DNA of 64,000 nucleotides from the NCBI RefSeq assembly GCF_030247185.1, contig NC_080570.1, positions 8,033,161 through 8,097,160 of the forward strand, written 5' to 3'. Under the pieces are notes generated by a model that saw nothing but the letters and a program-made list of their open reading frames with translations, made no database searches and was not told the DNA's origin. Of this stretch, positions 1 through 11,787 are shown in pieces. The DNA is from Malaya genurostris (lineage: Eukaryota > Arthropoda > Insecta > Diptera > Culicidae). Position numbers and translations under genes: made by a program. Position 1 is the stretch's first letter. Each line of letters begins with the position of its first letter.

Positions 1-24
1 TGCACTTTTCTCACTCTTTCGCAC

Positions 25-115
25 ATATTACCCCGTAACTCCGGAATAGGAAGTCAGATCCAAATAAAATTTAATAGCAACTTGAATAAAAAGCAATGGC
101 AAACAGTAGAACCGT
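25..115. repeat. Dispersed repeat fragment shared with the right end of the window
   Basis: The stretch with 'ctccggaataggaagtcagatcc' and the following 'agcaacttg' aligns with 63075-63150, where the same order of words appears ('ttccggaaccggaagtcggatcc', then 'agcaaccta'). It is therefore a dispersed repeat present at least twice here. The family was not identified. Confidence 0.5.
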
Positions 116-1660
116 TATTCACCGTTTTATTTTACAGTTTTATTCATTCGCGATGCGTATCAACTGAAGAAATATATTTTTCGAAATCGTCAATCGTGTA
201 TTTTCAGTTTAGTCACTGTATTTTACATTCCAATTTTACTGTTATATTGTTTAGGTCTTGGAAACAGTTCATTTTGATATTACTCTACCCATGCGGGTAA
301 TAATTTTAGTTATTCAGTTTAGTTTTGTTTTATTTTGTTTCACATTCAATTTTTATCCGGTCTTTGCACTTGAATCATGTTTTGAATATTATAAAATATC
401 TAAACAAATTTTATCTCTGCTGATAGAACTTCACCTCAAATATATAGTTCAAGCAATTAGCAAAAGGTCACGACTTGTAGCGTCACGTTGCCAACACGGA
501 TGCTGTGTCTATCTGCTACTGATTGACTTAAGCTTTCTAAGACAAATATCCATCTTCGATCGCAGCATTCATCTGAGATTTCCACAGAATCAATCAAGTG
601 TAAATTAAATTGGTGTCCTGAACAGGCTCCTCATCTTCTGACAAACGACGAATCAAGAGTACACAAGTGAAATGGTCAAACGTGAAGCAACCCATCCAAT
701 CAAGGGCTATCGACCGTCATGTTGTTCTACATATAGGTGGCAACATAGTAGAAATCAGTGCGATGTAAACAGTACGGATTTTAAAATTTACTAGTAATAT
801 ATTGAAATGTTTCTTCTTTGTTTCCCCAATTTCCACTAATCGAGATTATCTAGTGCTAGTGTATATTTGCTTTACCTAGCAGATACTTTATCTTGGCCCC
901 GATGTTCGCAATCGCATTATGTTTGTCTCTCTACATACTACAAAACAGCCCTCTGGCACCCGCAGGGGTTTTATTGCATGTTCTTTCCATTATTAATGGC
1001 ATGAAATGAATGCAAGTTTCTCTGCAGCGCAGCGAGCAACTTTGGATACCCACCCAAAAGCGGGGCCAGAGGGTGATTTGGCGGGCTACAAGAAGTGATA
1101 ATCTCGTTGATATGACTTATACTGAAAATTAAAGGCGAAACGATGATTTCCATTTCTTCACGTTCACGTCTACTGTGTCTGCATATTCGCGCGCCAGGCC
1201 CTGGTGGAATTCGTCGTTGTGAGCGTGTGTTGTGTGTGTGTTTGAATGTACGCAATTGTTCGCCTGTTCTCACTGCGATTGGCACTTAAGACGTACTTGC
1301 TGCGTCTAGGGGCGACTCCTTAGACTTCGGATGCAAAGCAGGCACGTTTACTGTTTGCTGCATCAACACGTGAGCAACCTGCTGATTTCGCTGGCAACAA
1401 TTCACGTGTCCGGTTTTATTGTCGTTGGATGTGAAAATGGGTTTCGGGCGAGGAAGGAAAGTTATGTATTACGTCCGGTTGGTTGGTTTCCTTGAATGCG
1501 ACATTTCGAAGATCCCTTTCTAAAGATGCCGACATATGGTTTGATTGTTTTTATCAGAAGGAGTGAAGCATCACTAGAAAATCTTCAATCGAAGAATCAC
1601 CAATATCAATTTTTTAACGATCAATAGGAATACAAAATATTGATTTTATATCACCATTTA
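116..1660. other. Gene-free stretch; GC-richer patch at about 950-1500
   Basis: No convincing exon was seen. Short open frames on both strands do not resemble known proteins. The patch at about 950-1500 is less AT-rich than its surroundings and could be regulatory or a non-coding exon of a neighbouring gene, but there is no clear core promoter or splice signal to decide this. Confidence 0.3.
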
Positions 1661-1663
1661 TTC

Positions 1664-2836
1664 CAGGAGCTGGAGTTTACTGAGAATTGATAGTATCTAG
1701 TATCTTTCCCCGGGCAGGACCAGCCTAGATGCCATGTGGAACTCGGCGGTGAAAAAATATAACCAAAAGTAGATCCACTGGGTTCCTGCTTCCATGTCGT
1801 AAAAGACCACAAATGCAAAAGGTTTCCCTTTTCCTACTTTCAGTAACCAGGTTTTTTATTTCTATGTAGATTATAATTTTAACCAAACTAAAACTTTGTC
1901 CGAAGAAATGTTTTTATCTATTCTTAATTTTGTATTGCTTCGAGCTCTTCAGAATAGTTTGATCTGAAAAAAAAAAAATGTTTTCCTTTTTTCAAGTTAT
2001 TTCTCGTTCTTCGACACTATAGGTGGTGATGAGCTGAATTTATACGCGTCCCTCATCGTGGTGATGCGATAACGGTGCTTTCATTGAAAAAGTTTAGTGA
2101 ATTTAGTTTTCTAATTTATATTCTAAGCCATCTGGATGGTGGTGAGCCCAATTTGTTCACCTCTCTTGTCACTGTTTAGCATATGGTGATTCGTCAACAA
2201 TAAAATTGATCCAATAGAATAATGTGCGTAATTTCATTGATTGAGCACAAATTTTTCTACTAAACAAGCAGCTTAAATGCTCTGTTTAGTGTTTGTATGA
2301 CCAACTAGAAAAAATCGGTTCGAGAGGATTCGATTAGGATGTGAACAGTTGAGCTTGAGCGACCACCCCTGGTTGACCTTCGACTGGCAAATCATCCTTC
2401 AATGTACATATTCTGCTAACCCCAGAGTTACTTGATCAGTACCGGTGCCAGCCAGGCCCGAACGTAGATCGACTAAGAAATGGGAAAGGATGATAGTCCA
2501 ACGCTTGTTGAAGTTCTTATTCATGGGAACTGAAGGAATATTTTAAATACTATCGCGTAACGAATAAAAGCTTTTCTAAATGAAATTTCATGCTACAAAG
2601 TGAACGAGTGAATAGGAATTAGACAAAATTGTAACGTTGAAAAAAAATCTGATAACTGAAAGAAAAAAGAAAACCCCGGAAATGGTCCCTTTTTACGACA
2701 TGGAAGCTGGAACCCAGTGGATCTATTCTTGGTTAGGGTTTTTTTTTTTCTACCGGATTCTACACGGTATCTAGGCTGGTCCTGTCCGAAGAAAGATAAT
2801 AGGTACTATCAATCTTCTAGTGAACCCCAGCTCCTT
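1664..2836. repeat. Inverted repeat pair (about 190-bp arms) around an AT-rich core
   Basis: The left arm at about 1664-1860 begins 'caggagctggagttt' and contains 'caggaccagcctagat' and 'agatccactgggttcctg'. The right arm at about 2652-2836 carries the same words in the same order on the minus strand. A third copy lies in direct orientation at about 30003-30186. The arms look roughly 75-80 percent alike by eye. The core carries two spaced 'gtggtgag'-type segments. It may be a foldback element, or two opposed insertions of one repeat family; no target-site duplication was found to decide. Confidence 0.6.
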
Positions 2837-2869
2837 GCTAGGATGTATAGTATTAAGTACATACATGTA

Positions 2870-2993
2870 TCTGTTGGATTATTGTAATCTGTTGATATAA
2901 ACGATGAGGAGGTTTTATGCCTGCTGGAGTGAGAGATTGTTATATTTCAGCTCCATTGGGCATTTTCCTGCTCCAAATAAATAAATAAATAAG
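2870..2993 (+). repeat. Candidate 3' end of a non-LTR element with (AATA)n tail
   Basis: A short segment ends in 'ccaaataaataaataaataag'-type tetranucleotide repeats, as is common for the 3' ends of RTE-type LINEs and their SINEs in mosquitoes. No coding part remains. Assignment rests only on the tail. Confidence 0.35.
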
Positions 2994-4261
2994 CAGTTAC
3001 AGAGCATAAAATTTCACTGTAGGAAAAACCGAGGATCACTCAACTAGAGCGATCTTTATTCGTACTCGAAAGCGAATATTCAGAAATAAATTCTAAGTAT
3101 CGTTTTATTTCATCATTGTCACCTCAGTTTAGGACTAGCTGCTCTTCAATAACCTCCATATTTTTGCTCTCGATAACCGACTGCCTAGAGATTAAGGGAA
3201 GAAAGTGGGTGGGTAATGACAGAGCCACAACTGTATGAATACGAATAAAACTAACACGTATCTTCAGACTTCTCAATATCCAAAATCGTTCTCATAAGTT
3301 GATATTTTGTGTGAATTGTGCAAGGTTCTTAACACACAAATTAATAAGATAGTCACAAGAGAGTAATAAATTGTTCACCTGCAGAAGTACACACGTTACA
3401 ACTTACAATAATTCATGAGATTTCCTCTTCAATACTCGTTGATATACAACATTTTAGAAAACTATAATTTCGAGTTTAAAGATTTATAAATTTTAGTTGG
3501 TTTGACATAAAATAGACATATCTAAGTTCAGTTTTTTTAGTTTTGAGTTATTTGTAGTAATTTCATACTATTGAAAATTTCATCGTGAATTGCTGATCAT
3601 ATTTCCGATGATATGAAGAAAAATTATGTTGTTGGATTAAGTACAACAAGGGGTTCTCACGATTGAGTTCGACTCTCTTTTGTACGGGGTAATTTTAGTA
3701 AACTAAATCGTATTCACGACAAAAAGCGAATTGGTAATGTATGAATTGAATTCCAGAACTAAATTGAGAATTTAGAACAGACTCTGAATCCAAGTTCCAT
3801 ATGTAAGCCCAAGATGACTTTCGGAAATCTCAAGTCCCAATGTAGATCTTTTTCAAAAATTTTTTTGTTGAGATAAAACAAGATCTCGATGGTTCATGAA
3901 TTTATAAACACATTTCGCAACAAAAACTTATCTATAGTTTGTTTTTCAACGCGGACTTCTGTTGTTCCGTAGCTTTTTTGTGCGGTACGTGTTCCCTGCG
4001 TCAAAAAAGACTTCAGTGTAGAACAGTGTTATTGTATGGATTACTCGACCTTCAAATAACGATTTAAGATAAAATCGAATACATTATCCTAACTTCGGCT
4101 CCCTATCGGTCTAGAGTACGAGGGAAAAATAGTAGAATTTAAATGCAATCATTTGGCTGATTTTTGTCTTATGAAGCATTTTACTAAGACGCTGAAACGA
4201 AGAAACTATTTCTTCGTACTTCAACTTCGTATCAGTGAGATTCCTAATGTTCGTTTCAGGT
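2994..4261. other. Gene-free AT-rich DNA
   Basis: About 1.3 kb without a supportable exon, RNA gene or clear repeat structure, ending at the TA target of the mariner insertion. Confidence 0.4.
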
Positions 4262-4263
4262 TA

Positions 4264-5401
4264 AAGACTGTCCCAGAAAGTATGAACGCAACCAAAAACC
4301 GCTGCCATTTCGCAATGGTTCAGAATCTGTCAATTTTTATTTTCAGCAGAACTACGTCGAAAAATTGTGTACAAATGGTGCACAGAACGCGGACTGTCAC
4401 TGAGAAAGATAGCAAAAATAGAAAGATTAAGTGAAAAAGCCGTGCGAAATGCATTCAAGAAGGTCGGTGAGGATAACACCTTTGAGGATAAACCGAAAAC
4501 GGGTCGCAAAAAAAGGCCTTGCTAAACCTCAGTTGGATAAACGTATAATGAAGGCGTTCGAGCAAAAGAAGGAGCTTTCTGTTCGGAATGTGGCCAAAAA
4601 AGTGGGCACTTCGAAGTCAAATGTTCTTCGTGCTAAAGAACGTTTCAATCTTCGAACCTATAAGAAGCAGAAACAAACGTAGTCCAAAACAAGAAGCATC
4701 GATCAGGCCGAGGGTTCGCAAGCTGTACAATACGATTCTTGCTGGAAATTTGAACTGCATAATCATGGACGACGAAACCTACGTGAAACTCGATTACAAA
4801 TCCTTGCCGGTGCGAGAAGGGCAAGTGTTGAACCAGTCCGAGACATCGGTTGAAGTCGAAAAATTTGGTAAGAAAGCTATGGTCTGGCAAGCAATTTTTA
4901 GCTGCGTTAAGATTTCGAAACCCTTCATCACCACTGCTTCAATGAACAGCGAAATATACATCAAGGAATGATCCTGTTGTCTTCTGACCAGATCTTGTTT
5001 CTTGCCACTACTCGAAATCAACGGTAGAATGGTATACTACCAAAGATGTCACTTTCGTCCCACCAAACTGCCCACAACATCGACCAATTGAGGAATTTCG
5101 GGCATTAACGAAGGCACATCTTAGGAAACATGTCTCGGCAGTCGAAACCATTCAACAGTTCGAAAAAGATTGGAAAAAAGTGTCAAAACTTGTCGCCAAG
5201 AAGTCTGTACGGAATTTAATGAGGAACATTTGCAAGAAGGTGCGCTAGCTAGTCTACAATGGCTAAGTAGCAAATGTTGAGAATAATATTCTGTTGTTGT
5301 AGTCTAATATTATTAGTATATCGAATAAAATTTTAATATCTAACACTTGTGAATTATTTACAGCGAAATCAAAGTGCGTCCATACTTTCTGGGATAGTCT
5401 T
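4264..5401 (+). mobile_element. Dead Tc1/mariner element, DD37E type, both ends and TA duplication present
   Basis: The ends are inverted repeats: the left begins 'aagactgtcccagaaagtat' and the right, reverse-complemented, begins 'aagactatcccagaaagtat'. TA is duplicated at 4262-4263 and 5402-5403. Transposase remains lie on the + strand but in several frames. A helix-turn-helix N-terminal part runs over about 4390-4680. The first catalytic Asp is in MDDETY (about 4765). The second Asp is in DLVSCHY (about 4991), and the last Glu is in RPIEEF (about 5090). The spacing from second Asp to Glu is 32 residues. Mosquito ITmD37E elements have 37, so five codons seem lost before PPNCPQ. Frameshifts make it inactive. 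A relative lies at 63164-64000. Confidence 0.85.
4405..5250 (+). pseudogene. Broken DD37E transposase gene
   Basis: The reading frame is interrupted at least twice: near 4680, where the DNA-binding half stops, and near 4970, after the segment containing ITTASMNSEIY. The remaining pieces still spell the conserved blocks of this family in order. The C-terminal block has a lysine-rich end (SVRNLMRNICKKVR) followed by a stop. It would have catalysed cut-and-paste transposition in the nucleus. No intact product can be made from this copy. Confidence 0.75.
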
Positions 5402-5403
5402 TA

Positions 5404-6680
5404 GGTTTGGTTTTAGCATCCAGCCACGGTTATCTTCCTGCCAATCATATCAACCCAGAGTCATATTCCTACAAGTTCCCATATTTCGTTGAATTCAATC
5501 AACCTATCGACATTATCGCAATAAATTGTAATAACTTACCATTCAACCTAAAATAATGTCCACCTTAGATTGAATGAAAAACTATTCCTGCTATTGTCGT
5601 AGCTACACTATTAAGAATCTTTTCACAATTCACGATTCGTTTTCTGTATTTTTTCAGGCAATTCAGTCGTAATCAACAGCTAGTGCTCGACTTGCTGGAT
5701 AATATTACCGATTTGTTTCACCGAAAAAGTACTCACTACTCGCGGTACACCGGATTTCGCGCAAGAAAACTTTTTTCGAATGTCCAACCGATAGTCACAC
5801 ACGCACACACGTACGCACACGCGTTCTTCGATGGTGCTTCGATTCGAAATGTCAAACTTGTTCAACGAACTGTCAGTACGATTGCCACCCGATTGTTCAC
5901 CACCTCCACCGCTTTTGAGTTTTTTCCGATGGTGAGTCTAAAGAGGGTGAGGCTGTAACGGGAAGAGAATAGAAAAATGATAAAGTTTTACAACTAATAT
6001 CACAGAAATTTTAACGACAATCACAGGGAAATTTCGAAATCACAAGTGTTTGAGCTATTGATTTGGTATAGGGAAAACAAAATTTCAAAATTTCGCGTTT
6101 TGTTTCCTGAATAACGACCGAAAAGCCACCTGTCAATATTCTATTAGTAATCACAGTAACCGAAAAAAAGATGTTCTTTTTTGTTTGATGTTAAAATTTG
6201 TACTCTTTTAGTCATAGTTCACCTGGTCATTGATCAAAATTGAAGAAAAATGGCAGACATTTCCGGTACATTGTATAATGTTATAAGTAACGTAACCGAC
6301 AAACCGCACTCTTCACAATTCGCACAATCTTCTCGTAGATGTCTCATCGGATTTCGTCAAATTCAGGCTTGTTTACATACTACTATAAGGCCATTGATCA
6401 AGTTCGAAAGTATCATAGCGAAAAATGCCGGTTCCGGTGACAGACAGATGACGTCACTAATTGACAATTTATCTTGCGCACAAAATTTCTTGATAATAAT
6501 AGGTTAGTGATTGTTCTTTAAGTTTGGAAAATTAGAAACAAGGAGCCAAAATAATTTCGTATGTTGACAAAAAATTGTCTTTTAATAAAAAAATTTGCTT
6601 TATCCACCTAGCAGTCAGATAATAAAGTCTGTTTTGTAGGTTTGTTTTTTTTTCAATAGAGATTACTCTATTGTCTGAAA
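5404..6680. other. Gene-free stretch with a short CA-rich microsatellite
   Basis: No recognised gene. A CA-rich run lies at about 5797-5823 ('cacacacgcacacacg'). Two short open frames (5683-5958 and 6250-6507, + strand) match nothing I know and lack convincing splice sites. Confidence 0.35.
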
Positions 6681-6689
6681 GTTGTTTCG

Positions 6690-7400
6690 ACAGTGTAAAG
6701 TGACGTTCCTACTCAGTATTGTTTGGCAAATCACAATGAATAAATTAACTGTAAAACAACGCTTTCAAATCGTGGAAATTTATTTTCAAAATCAGTGTTC
6801 AATTAAAACTGTTTATAGCGCAAACTTCTCTTCAGTGATGGGCGTATTTTTGGTTGAATGGATACGCCAAAAAGTAAAATTGCCGTATTTCGAGCAAAGA
6901 TAATCCACACGCCGTTTAAGAATTATCGATGCATCCCGATAAATGTGCTGTTTGGTCTATAAACTGGTGGAATAATTGACCCTTTATTCTTTAAAAATGA
7001 GCAACGACGATGCGTTACCGTGAATGAAAATCGATACAGAACTATGATCAATCAATTTTTTTGCCAAATCTTTAAGATATGGATCTGAACGAAATGTGCT
7101 TTCTACAGGATGGTGCCACTTGTCATACTGCGGCCGAAACAATCGACTTATTAGAAGAAAATTTCATCGAAAACATTATTTCTGAGAAATGGACCAGTGA
7201 ATTGGTCTCCGCGTTCGTGTGATTTGACGGTGTTCGATTTTTTTTGTGGGAATACGTGAAGTCATTGATTTATGTGGATAAATCAGCAACAATTGATGCT
7301 TTGGAAACCAATATTTAACGTTTCAATGCTGAAATATGCCCTCAAATGTTTGAAAAAGTGGTCGAAAAATTCTCTTGAATATATTCGAATGACACGAAAG
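6690..7400 (+). pseudogene. Relic of a mariner-like transposase
   Basis: The 5' part (about 6736-6800) reads like a mariner N-terminus (LTVKQRFQIVEIYF). After a deleted and frameshifted middle, about 7083-7380 reads as QDGATCHTAAETIDLLEENF, then FFLWEYVKSLIYVDKSATID, then EICPQMFEKVVEKFS. The QDGATCHT block carries the second catalytic Asp, and the FLWxYVKS block is typical of a mariner subfamily whose transposases share PRS-D-LTPLDYFLWGYVKS. Multiple stops and indels make it dead. Terminal inverted repeats were not found with confidence, so the limits are approximate. Confidence 0.7.
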
Positions 7401-7464
7401 TTTCGTTTTTTCGGTGGTTGTAGTTAGACAGTTTCAATTGAAAATGTATGTGTTATCATTTTGA

Positions 7465-7911
7465 GTTTTAAGAAAATGCAGAATTTTCAGTATAAGGTTC
7501 AACATCACAGTTGAAAATTGTTACCAAAAAGGAACCGTGCTGAAAGTAAATCGAGCCCAAATACTATGCATGAAATCGCTATATAAAAAAAATCCAGTGT
7601 ACGTGAAAGACTGTTCTTTAGAGACTTGGGCAAATGATCTTCATCAAAACACTAAGAATTACATTCGAAAAGGTGCGAGCCGTCAAAATTGTTTCCGTCG
7701 AAAGGAAATATAAAATAAAACACAAGGCAACTGTGCTACAACTACTCCAACACAAACAACAGTAGAATCAATAAGTACATCAAAAACTCCATACAACCAC
7801 GTTTCCGATAGCAGCGATAACAGCGACAAGTCGATGGGCATAAGCACGATCAGTGAAGCAATCAAACCCCAACCCTATTGTTATAAGTCTCTCTTCTTCT
7901 CTCTGCTCAGA
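7465..7911 (+). other. Unassigned open frame, 82 + 66 codons with one stop
   Basis: One frame stays open from 7465 to 7710, meets TAA at 7711-7713, and stays open again to about 7911. The first part has cysteines and a basic end (residues reading VNRAQILCMKSLYKKNPVYV and RKGASRQNCFRRKE). The second is rich in Ser and Thr (SDSSDNSDKSMGISTIS). It starts just after the mariner relic. The composition looks protein-like, but I recognise no family. It may be a decayed retroelement ORF or gene fragment, or chance. Confidence 0.25.
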
Positions 7912-8479
7912 GTCTGAATTTTGAAAACAGTAAAATCTCAATTTGCATATTGAAGAAATTTATCATATAAAACTACTAATTAAAGGCGAAGCGATGAGAC
8001 GATCGTCACTCATGTCAAAAATCAGTCGATTCAAAATTCAATCAGGATCTGTTTGCGAAGTGGTTCATAAAACGGATTTTTTGTAAGTACAATGTTTCAA
8101 CGGCAACGGCAATAAGAATAGGCCCCTGATTGCCTTTAGAGTCCTCTTGCAATTTCCTCCATGGACGCAAACGATAATTCACCTGTTATATCTTTTTGAG
8201 TGCGGGCTGTTCCATCCCCAACTTCCCTACCACAGTTCGTCGGATAAACCCACCTAGATTAAACAGGAAACAGAAATAATCCAACACACATTCAGCTCAA
8301 CTTTTTGCTGCTGCTGCTGTTGCTCCATGCACACATTATAGGTACGTTTGTATCCACATAGACTGACAGTACTGGTTTGCGTGTTCTGCTTCTTCGTCTC
8401 CCTTGCATTTTCATTTTCATTACCATTTCGACTCGATTGCATAAATGCGAGAAAAAGAGTATCACAAACAAAGGTGTCG
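7912..8479. other. Gene-free stretch with a short CTG run
   Basis: Nothing supportable apart from a (CTG)n-type run at about 8308-8322, which on the minus strand reads as a short glutamine tract in an open frame that is otherwise unlike a protein. Confidence 0.35.
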
Positions 8480-8765
8480 TCATATTAGCACCTGATTGCG
8501 TCTCCAACATACGGTCGCAGAAAACAAATTAACCAATCTTGCCACCCATGAATAACGTTTACCAGCAATTAGAATTTCATTTCGATCGGACTTGGGTTGG
8601 AGCTGCAACTCTTCTACAATATCGTAAAAACGATCGCCGCCATGTTTGAAATTTTGCCCGTGGACCGTGGAGAAAATGGAAGCCCATTTTTTCGTAGTCC
8701 CTGGCGGAGCACTAGCGCAACGGGGTTTGGCCAACGGAACGTTTAAAATCGAGGCAATCACTCAC

Positions 8766-9010
8766 CTGTTCCGACACTACGGACCGGATAGCAGCAAATC
8801 GTTGCGGATTAGACTTTTCAGTCGATTGATAAACTACGATCCAAAAACGCAAAATTACTGATGACACGGCAAACACCCGTACAGAAACCACTTTCCGTCC
8901 CACATCGAAGGAAAACCGAGAGCTATTTGACTTTTCTCTTTTGTGCTGGCTCTGCGTACAGGCGCTGACTTTTGCGTGATAATACGAGTCAGATTCTCTC
9001 TGGGAGGCTC
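8766..9010 (-). promoter_or_regulatory. Possible minus-strand non-coding first exon with strong donor
   Basis: On the minus strand a GC-richer segment ends in 'ggaacag|gtgagtgattg', a strong 5' splice site with GT at 8764-8765. Upstream in that direction is 'catcagtaat', an initiator-like TCAGT. No start codon leads into a known protein, so if real this would be a 5' UTR exon of a gene whose coding part lies elsewhere. Only the splice-site quality and base composition support it. Confidence 0.25.
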
Positions 9011-9370
9011 CCGACAATTTTACATCCCTTTCTTACACCCACCATGATCCGTTCAGTATACTTCATTCGCACGTATTTTAGAGAAAACAAATCACGAAAG
9101 AGCGAGTGAAGGTAAAGACTGATGACAGTCATGGCGTCTGATCGTCAGGGTTGTATTTTCAATTGAAAGAATATAAGACAAAACCGACATTTCATAAGCT
9201 CACATAAACCAATGAGAATTTTCCTTTGTTTACCTTCTCTTCTGATAACAACTCCTTAATTATAAAGCTTATTTACAAAATAGATTAAAAGACAACAGTA
9301 ACTATTTGTAATTTTCAATTTCTTTGAATCCCTTTTGAAATGTCGAAACACTGATTAAATTGACATTTCT

Positions 9371-9640
9371 GTATGAAATGTTCAAAACGACGAATGAAAC
9401 AACGTCAGATTCTCTTTGTTTACTTTCTCATTCGATTATTAAGGTACTGTTAGAAATCCTTCACTCCAATTATTTACCGATAGTAATAACTAAAGCTATC
9501 ATCTTTGAAGTCACGGCGTAAGAAGCTACTCAAACTGAAGAAATTACCGAAAAAATCAGGAATGTTTCGCAATAATCGAAAGAGAAAGTAAACAAAGAGA
9601 ATCTCTCATTGTTACATTCGTCGTTTTGAACATTTTATAC
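9371..9640. mobile_element. MITE, copy 1 of the 'TTTGTTTAC' family
   Basis: About 270 bp with roughly 70-bp terminal inverted repeats: the left reads 'gtatgaaatgttcaaaacga...' into 'attctctttgtttactttct', and the right is its reverse complement. Three more copies or half-copies occur at 20500-20688, 39144-39387 and 52628-52878. A degenerate half also seems present at about 9210-9260. There is no coding capacity. The outermost bases of the copies differ, so the exact family cannot be named. Confidence 0.75.
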
Positions 9641-10084
9641 GGATTTATAATATAATATTGATATAAAAAAAATGGTACCAACATGTGATTAGGGCATATC
9701 GTGTGATAGGCCCTTGCGAGTGTTACAAAATATAATGCTCATTGCTCGGCTCTATAGTGTACACAATAATCGATATATTATCGTAGACGGAAACCCTATC
9801 TTCGAAAAGATGTACAATTAGCTTGAATTCTATAATAAGGTTGTTCACAACGCTGTATTATTTCATATGAGCTGATCTATTGTTAATCTGCGATTGAAAA
9901 AAGTTTATTTGTTTGTTTAGTTCTGATTTGAAACATCACAGTGAAAAGACACAACACCAATGTTTTTTTCATAAACTATCGAACTATATATATTTGCTAT
10001 TGGGAATGATGTGTTAAACACGCCTCGGTCGATTCAACACATACACTTCATATGGAATAACATATCAAGTTTTATGGCGTTTTC

Positions 10085-10290
10085 ATTTTTAATTTGCACT
10101 ACACCGGTGCAGTGCTACACTGAGGCATGAATAAACAAACAAAAATGACGAAAACATAAACAGTAACCATTGACTACAATAAACGATTCCATTGCACAGA
10201 GCTACACCAAACTTTTGATGAGTGCTACACCAGTGGTATCGGTGCAGAAAAAGTGTAGCACTGGTGTAGTGCAATTGGCAAAAACGAACG
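10085..10290. repeat. Palindromic repeat with 'gcactacacc' arms
   Basis: The left arm 'ttgcactacaccggtgcagt' and the right arm (reverse complement 'attgcactacaccagtgcta') are inverted copies, with several internal 'tgctacac' words. It resembles a short foldback or MITE. No target-site duplication was identified. Confidence 0.55.
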
Positions 10291-11623
10291 GTTATTAAAA
10301 TTATTAGCTTTCTGCACAATACTCAAATGATTTTCGAATTTAAAACTACGCTACGCATGATTCAACCTTCGCAATTCTTATCAGTTATTCAGAAATAAAA
10401 CATGATGCACTTTCGGATTGCTGAGAAATAGAAAAATGAATGAACGTTATTTGAAAAACTTTTGGAATATTAGAGTATATAATACCATTAATGATATGAA
10501 ATGTACATGTAGAAGCTGGCTGATGTGATAAACGCCAACGCTTCTTTAAGAAAATTACTTTTTTTTTCCAAAAACAAGAATCAAACAAAACAAATCAAAA
10601 CCTGAATTAAAATAATGTTAGAAGTTACTCAAACTGGACAAATAGGCACGCCTTGGACTCGACTGTACACTAGTTCTGATGATTGATAAAAGTCCGATCT
10701 GGCGCTTCCTAAAATCATAGAGTTTTTCAAACCCCTAATACGTTTTATTCAACCAATTTGTTTCGTAGACCAACATTATTGTATTTTACCCAGTTTTACA
10801 CGTCAAAAAATACCCTACTTATGGTAGCTCAAATTTAAGAGTTCAGAAAGAGTGCGGAATAAAAAAATCGAAGCAAATTTGTGGTAAAAGTAGATGAAAT
10901 TCAATACGCAGAACAATTCTGGTTTGTTTACAACAACATAATGATTAGTTGCCCATCAAACCAAAACCATAGTTGCTTCAAACCGAGATATCGCTGATTA
11001 AAAAAAACATGCTTGCTTTTAAACAAATGTTGGTGGATGAAGAATCAATGTTGAACAAACATCAACATGGTGCAGTGTACTCAGGTCCATCGAGAGAGAG
11101 TTCGTGCCCGAAGGAATTGGAATATCTCGGAAATCTGTGTTGTGAGTCGCAGTTCTGAGAGTTTCTCTCTAAATATGGTTGCCAACCTCTGGCAAAAGCC
11201 CAATTTTTTCAAATGGAAAATTATTTTTTTTTAATGTTCCGAAACACCGATTTAAAGGAAATTCAAATACATAACATAAATAATTCACACGCCAATGTGT
11301 TTTCATATTCAATATTTTTATTACGAAGAATAAAAACAACGAATTTCCATGTCCTCTCTTTTCCGACTTCTCTCGGTGGCCCTGGATGAACTAACAATTC
11401 AAATAAAATGATTTAACGATCACGGTAACTGACTCAAAAAATAAACTTGAATTTTTTTCTGAAAGAATGCGATACTTTATTGTTCAAATTTCTGAGCATT
11501 TCACTGAATAGTAGAAAATGATTAAGCGTTTATTTAAACTTAATTAATGAGACATGGGAAACGAAAAGAAAAATTCTGAAAGAAATATGCTTAAATTTTA
11601 GTTTTCATATAGCAAACACAATT
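10291..11623. other. Gene-free AT-rich DNA
   Basis: No supportable exon or structured repeat was seen between the palindrome and the SINE. Confidence 0.35.
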
Positions 11624-11631
11624 TAATTTGT

Positions 11632-11787
11632 CGTGGGACGGGTATAGCGTGATGGGTAGATCGATGCCTTTCACGCAACACACCTGCGTTCGTTTCCCAA
11701 CCCCGCACATAGGGTCATAATGTTTTCCTGGCCCGAAGAGGTGGATGATCTCAAGGTTTAAACCTCTATAATCGAAACAAAATAAAA
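11632..11787 (+). mobile_element. tRNA-derived SINE (Feilai-like) with 8-bp target duplication
   Basis: The 156-bp element has a tRNA-like head: box A-like 'tagcgtgatgg' at 11645-11655 and box B-like 'cgttcgtttcc' at 11687-11697. It ends in an A-rich tail, 'gaaacaaaataaaa'. It is flanked by the direct repeat 'taatttgt' at 11624-11631 and 11788-11795, which is direct evidence of target-primed retroposition. Such SINEs have RNA polymerase III promoters and borrow LINE machinery. It lies just upstream of the zinc-finger gene. Feilai is the well-known mosquito family of this type; the match is by structure only. Confidence 0.75.

Noticed and set aside
8254..8510. Glutamine- or serine-rich minus-strand frames
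   Set aside because: Made by a short CTG run; no other protein-like feature.
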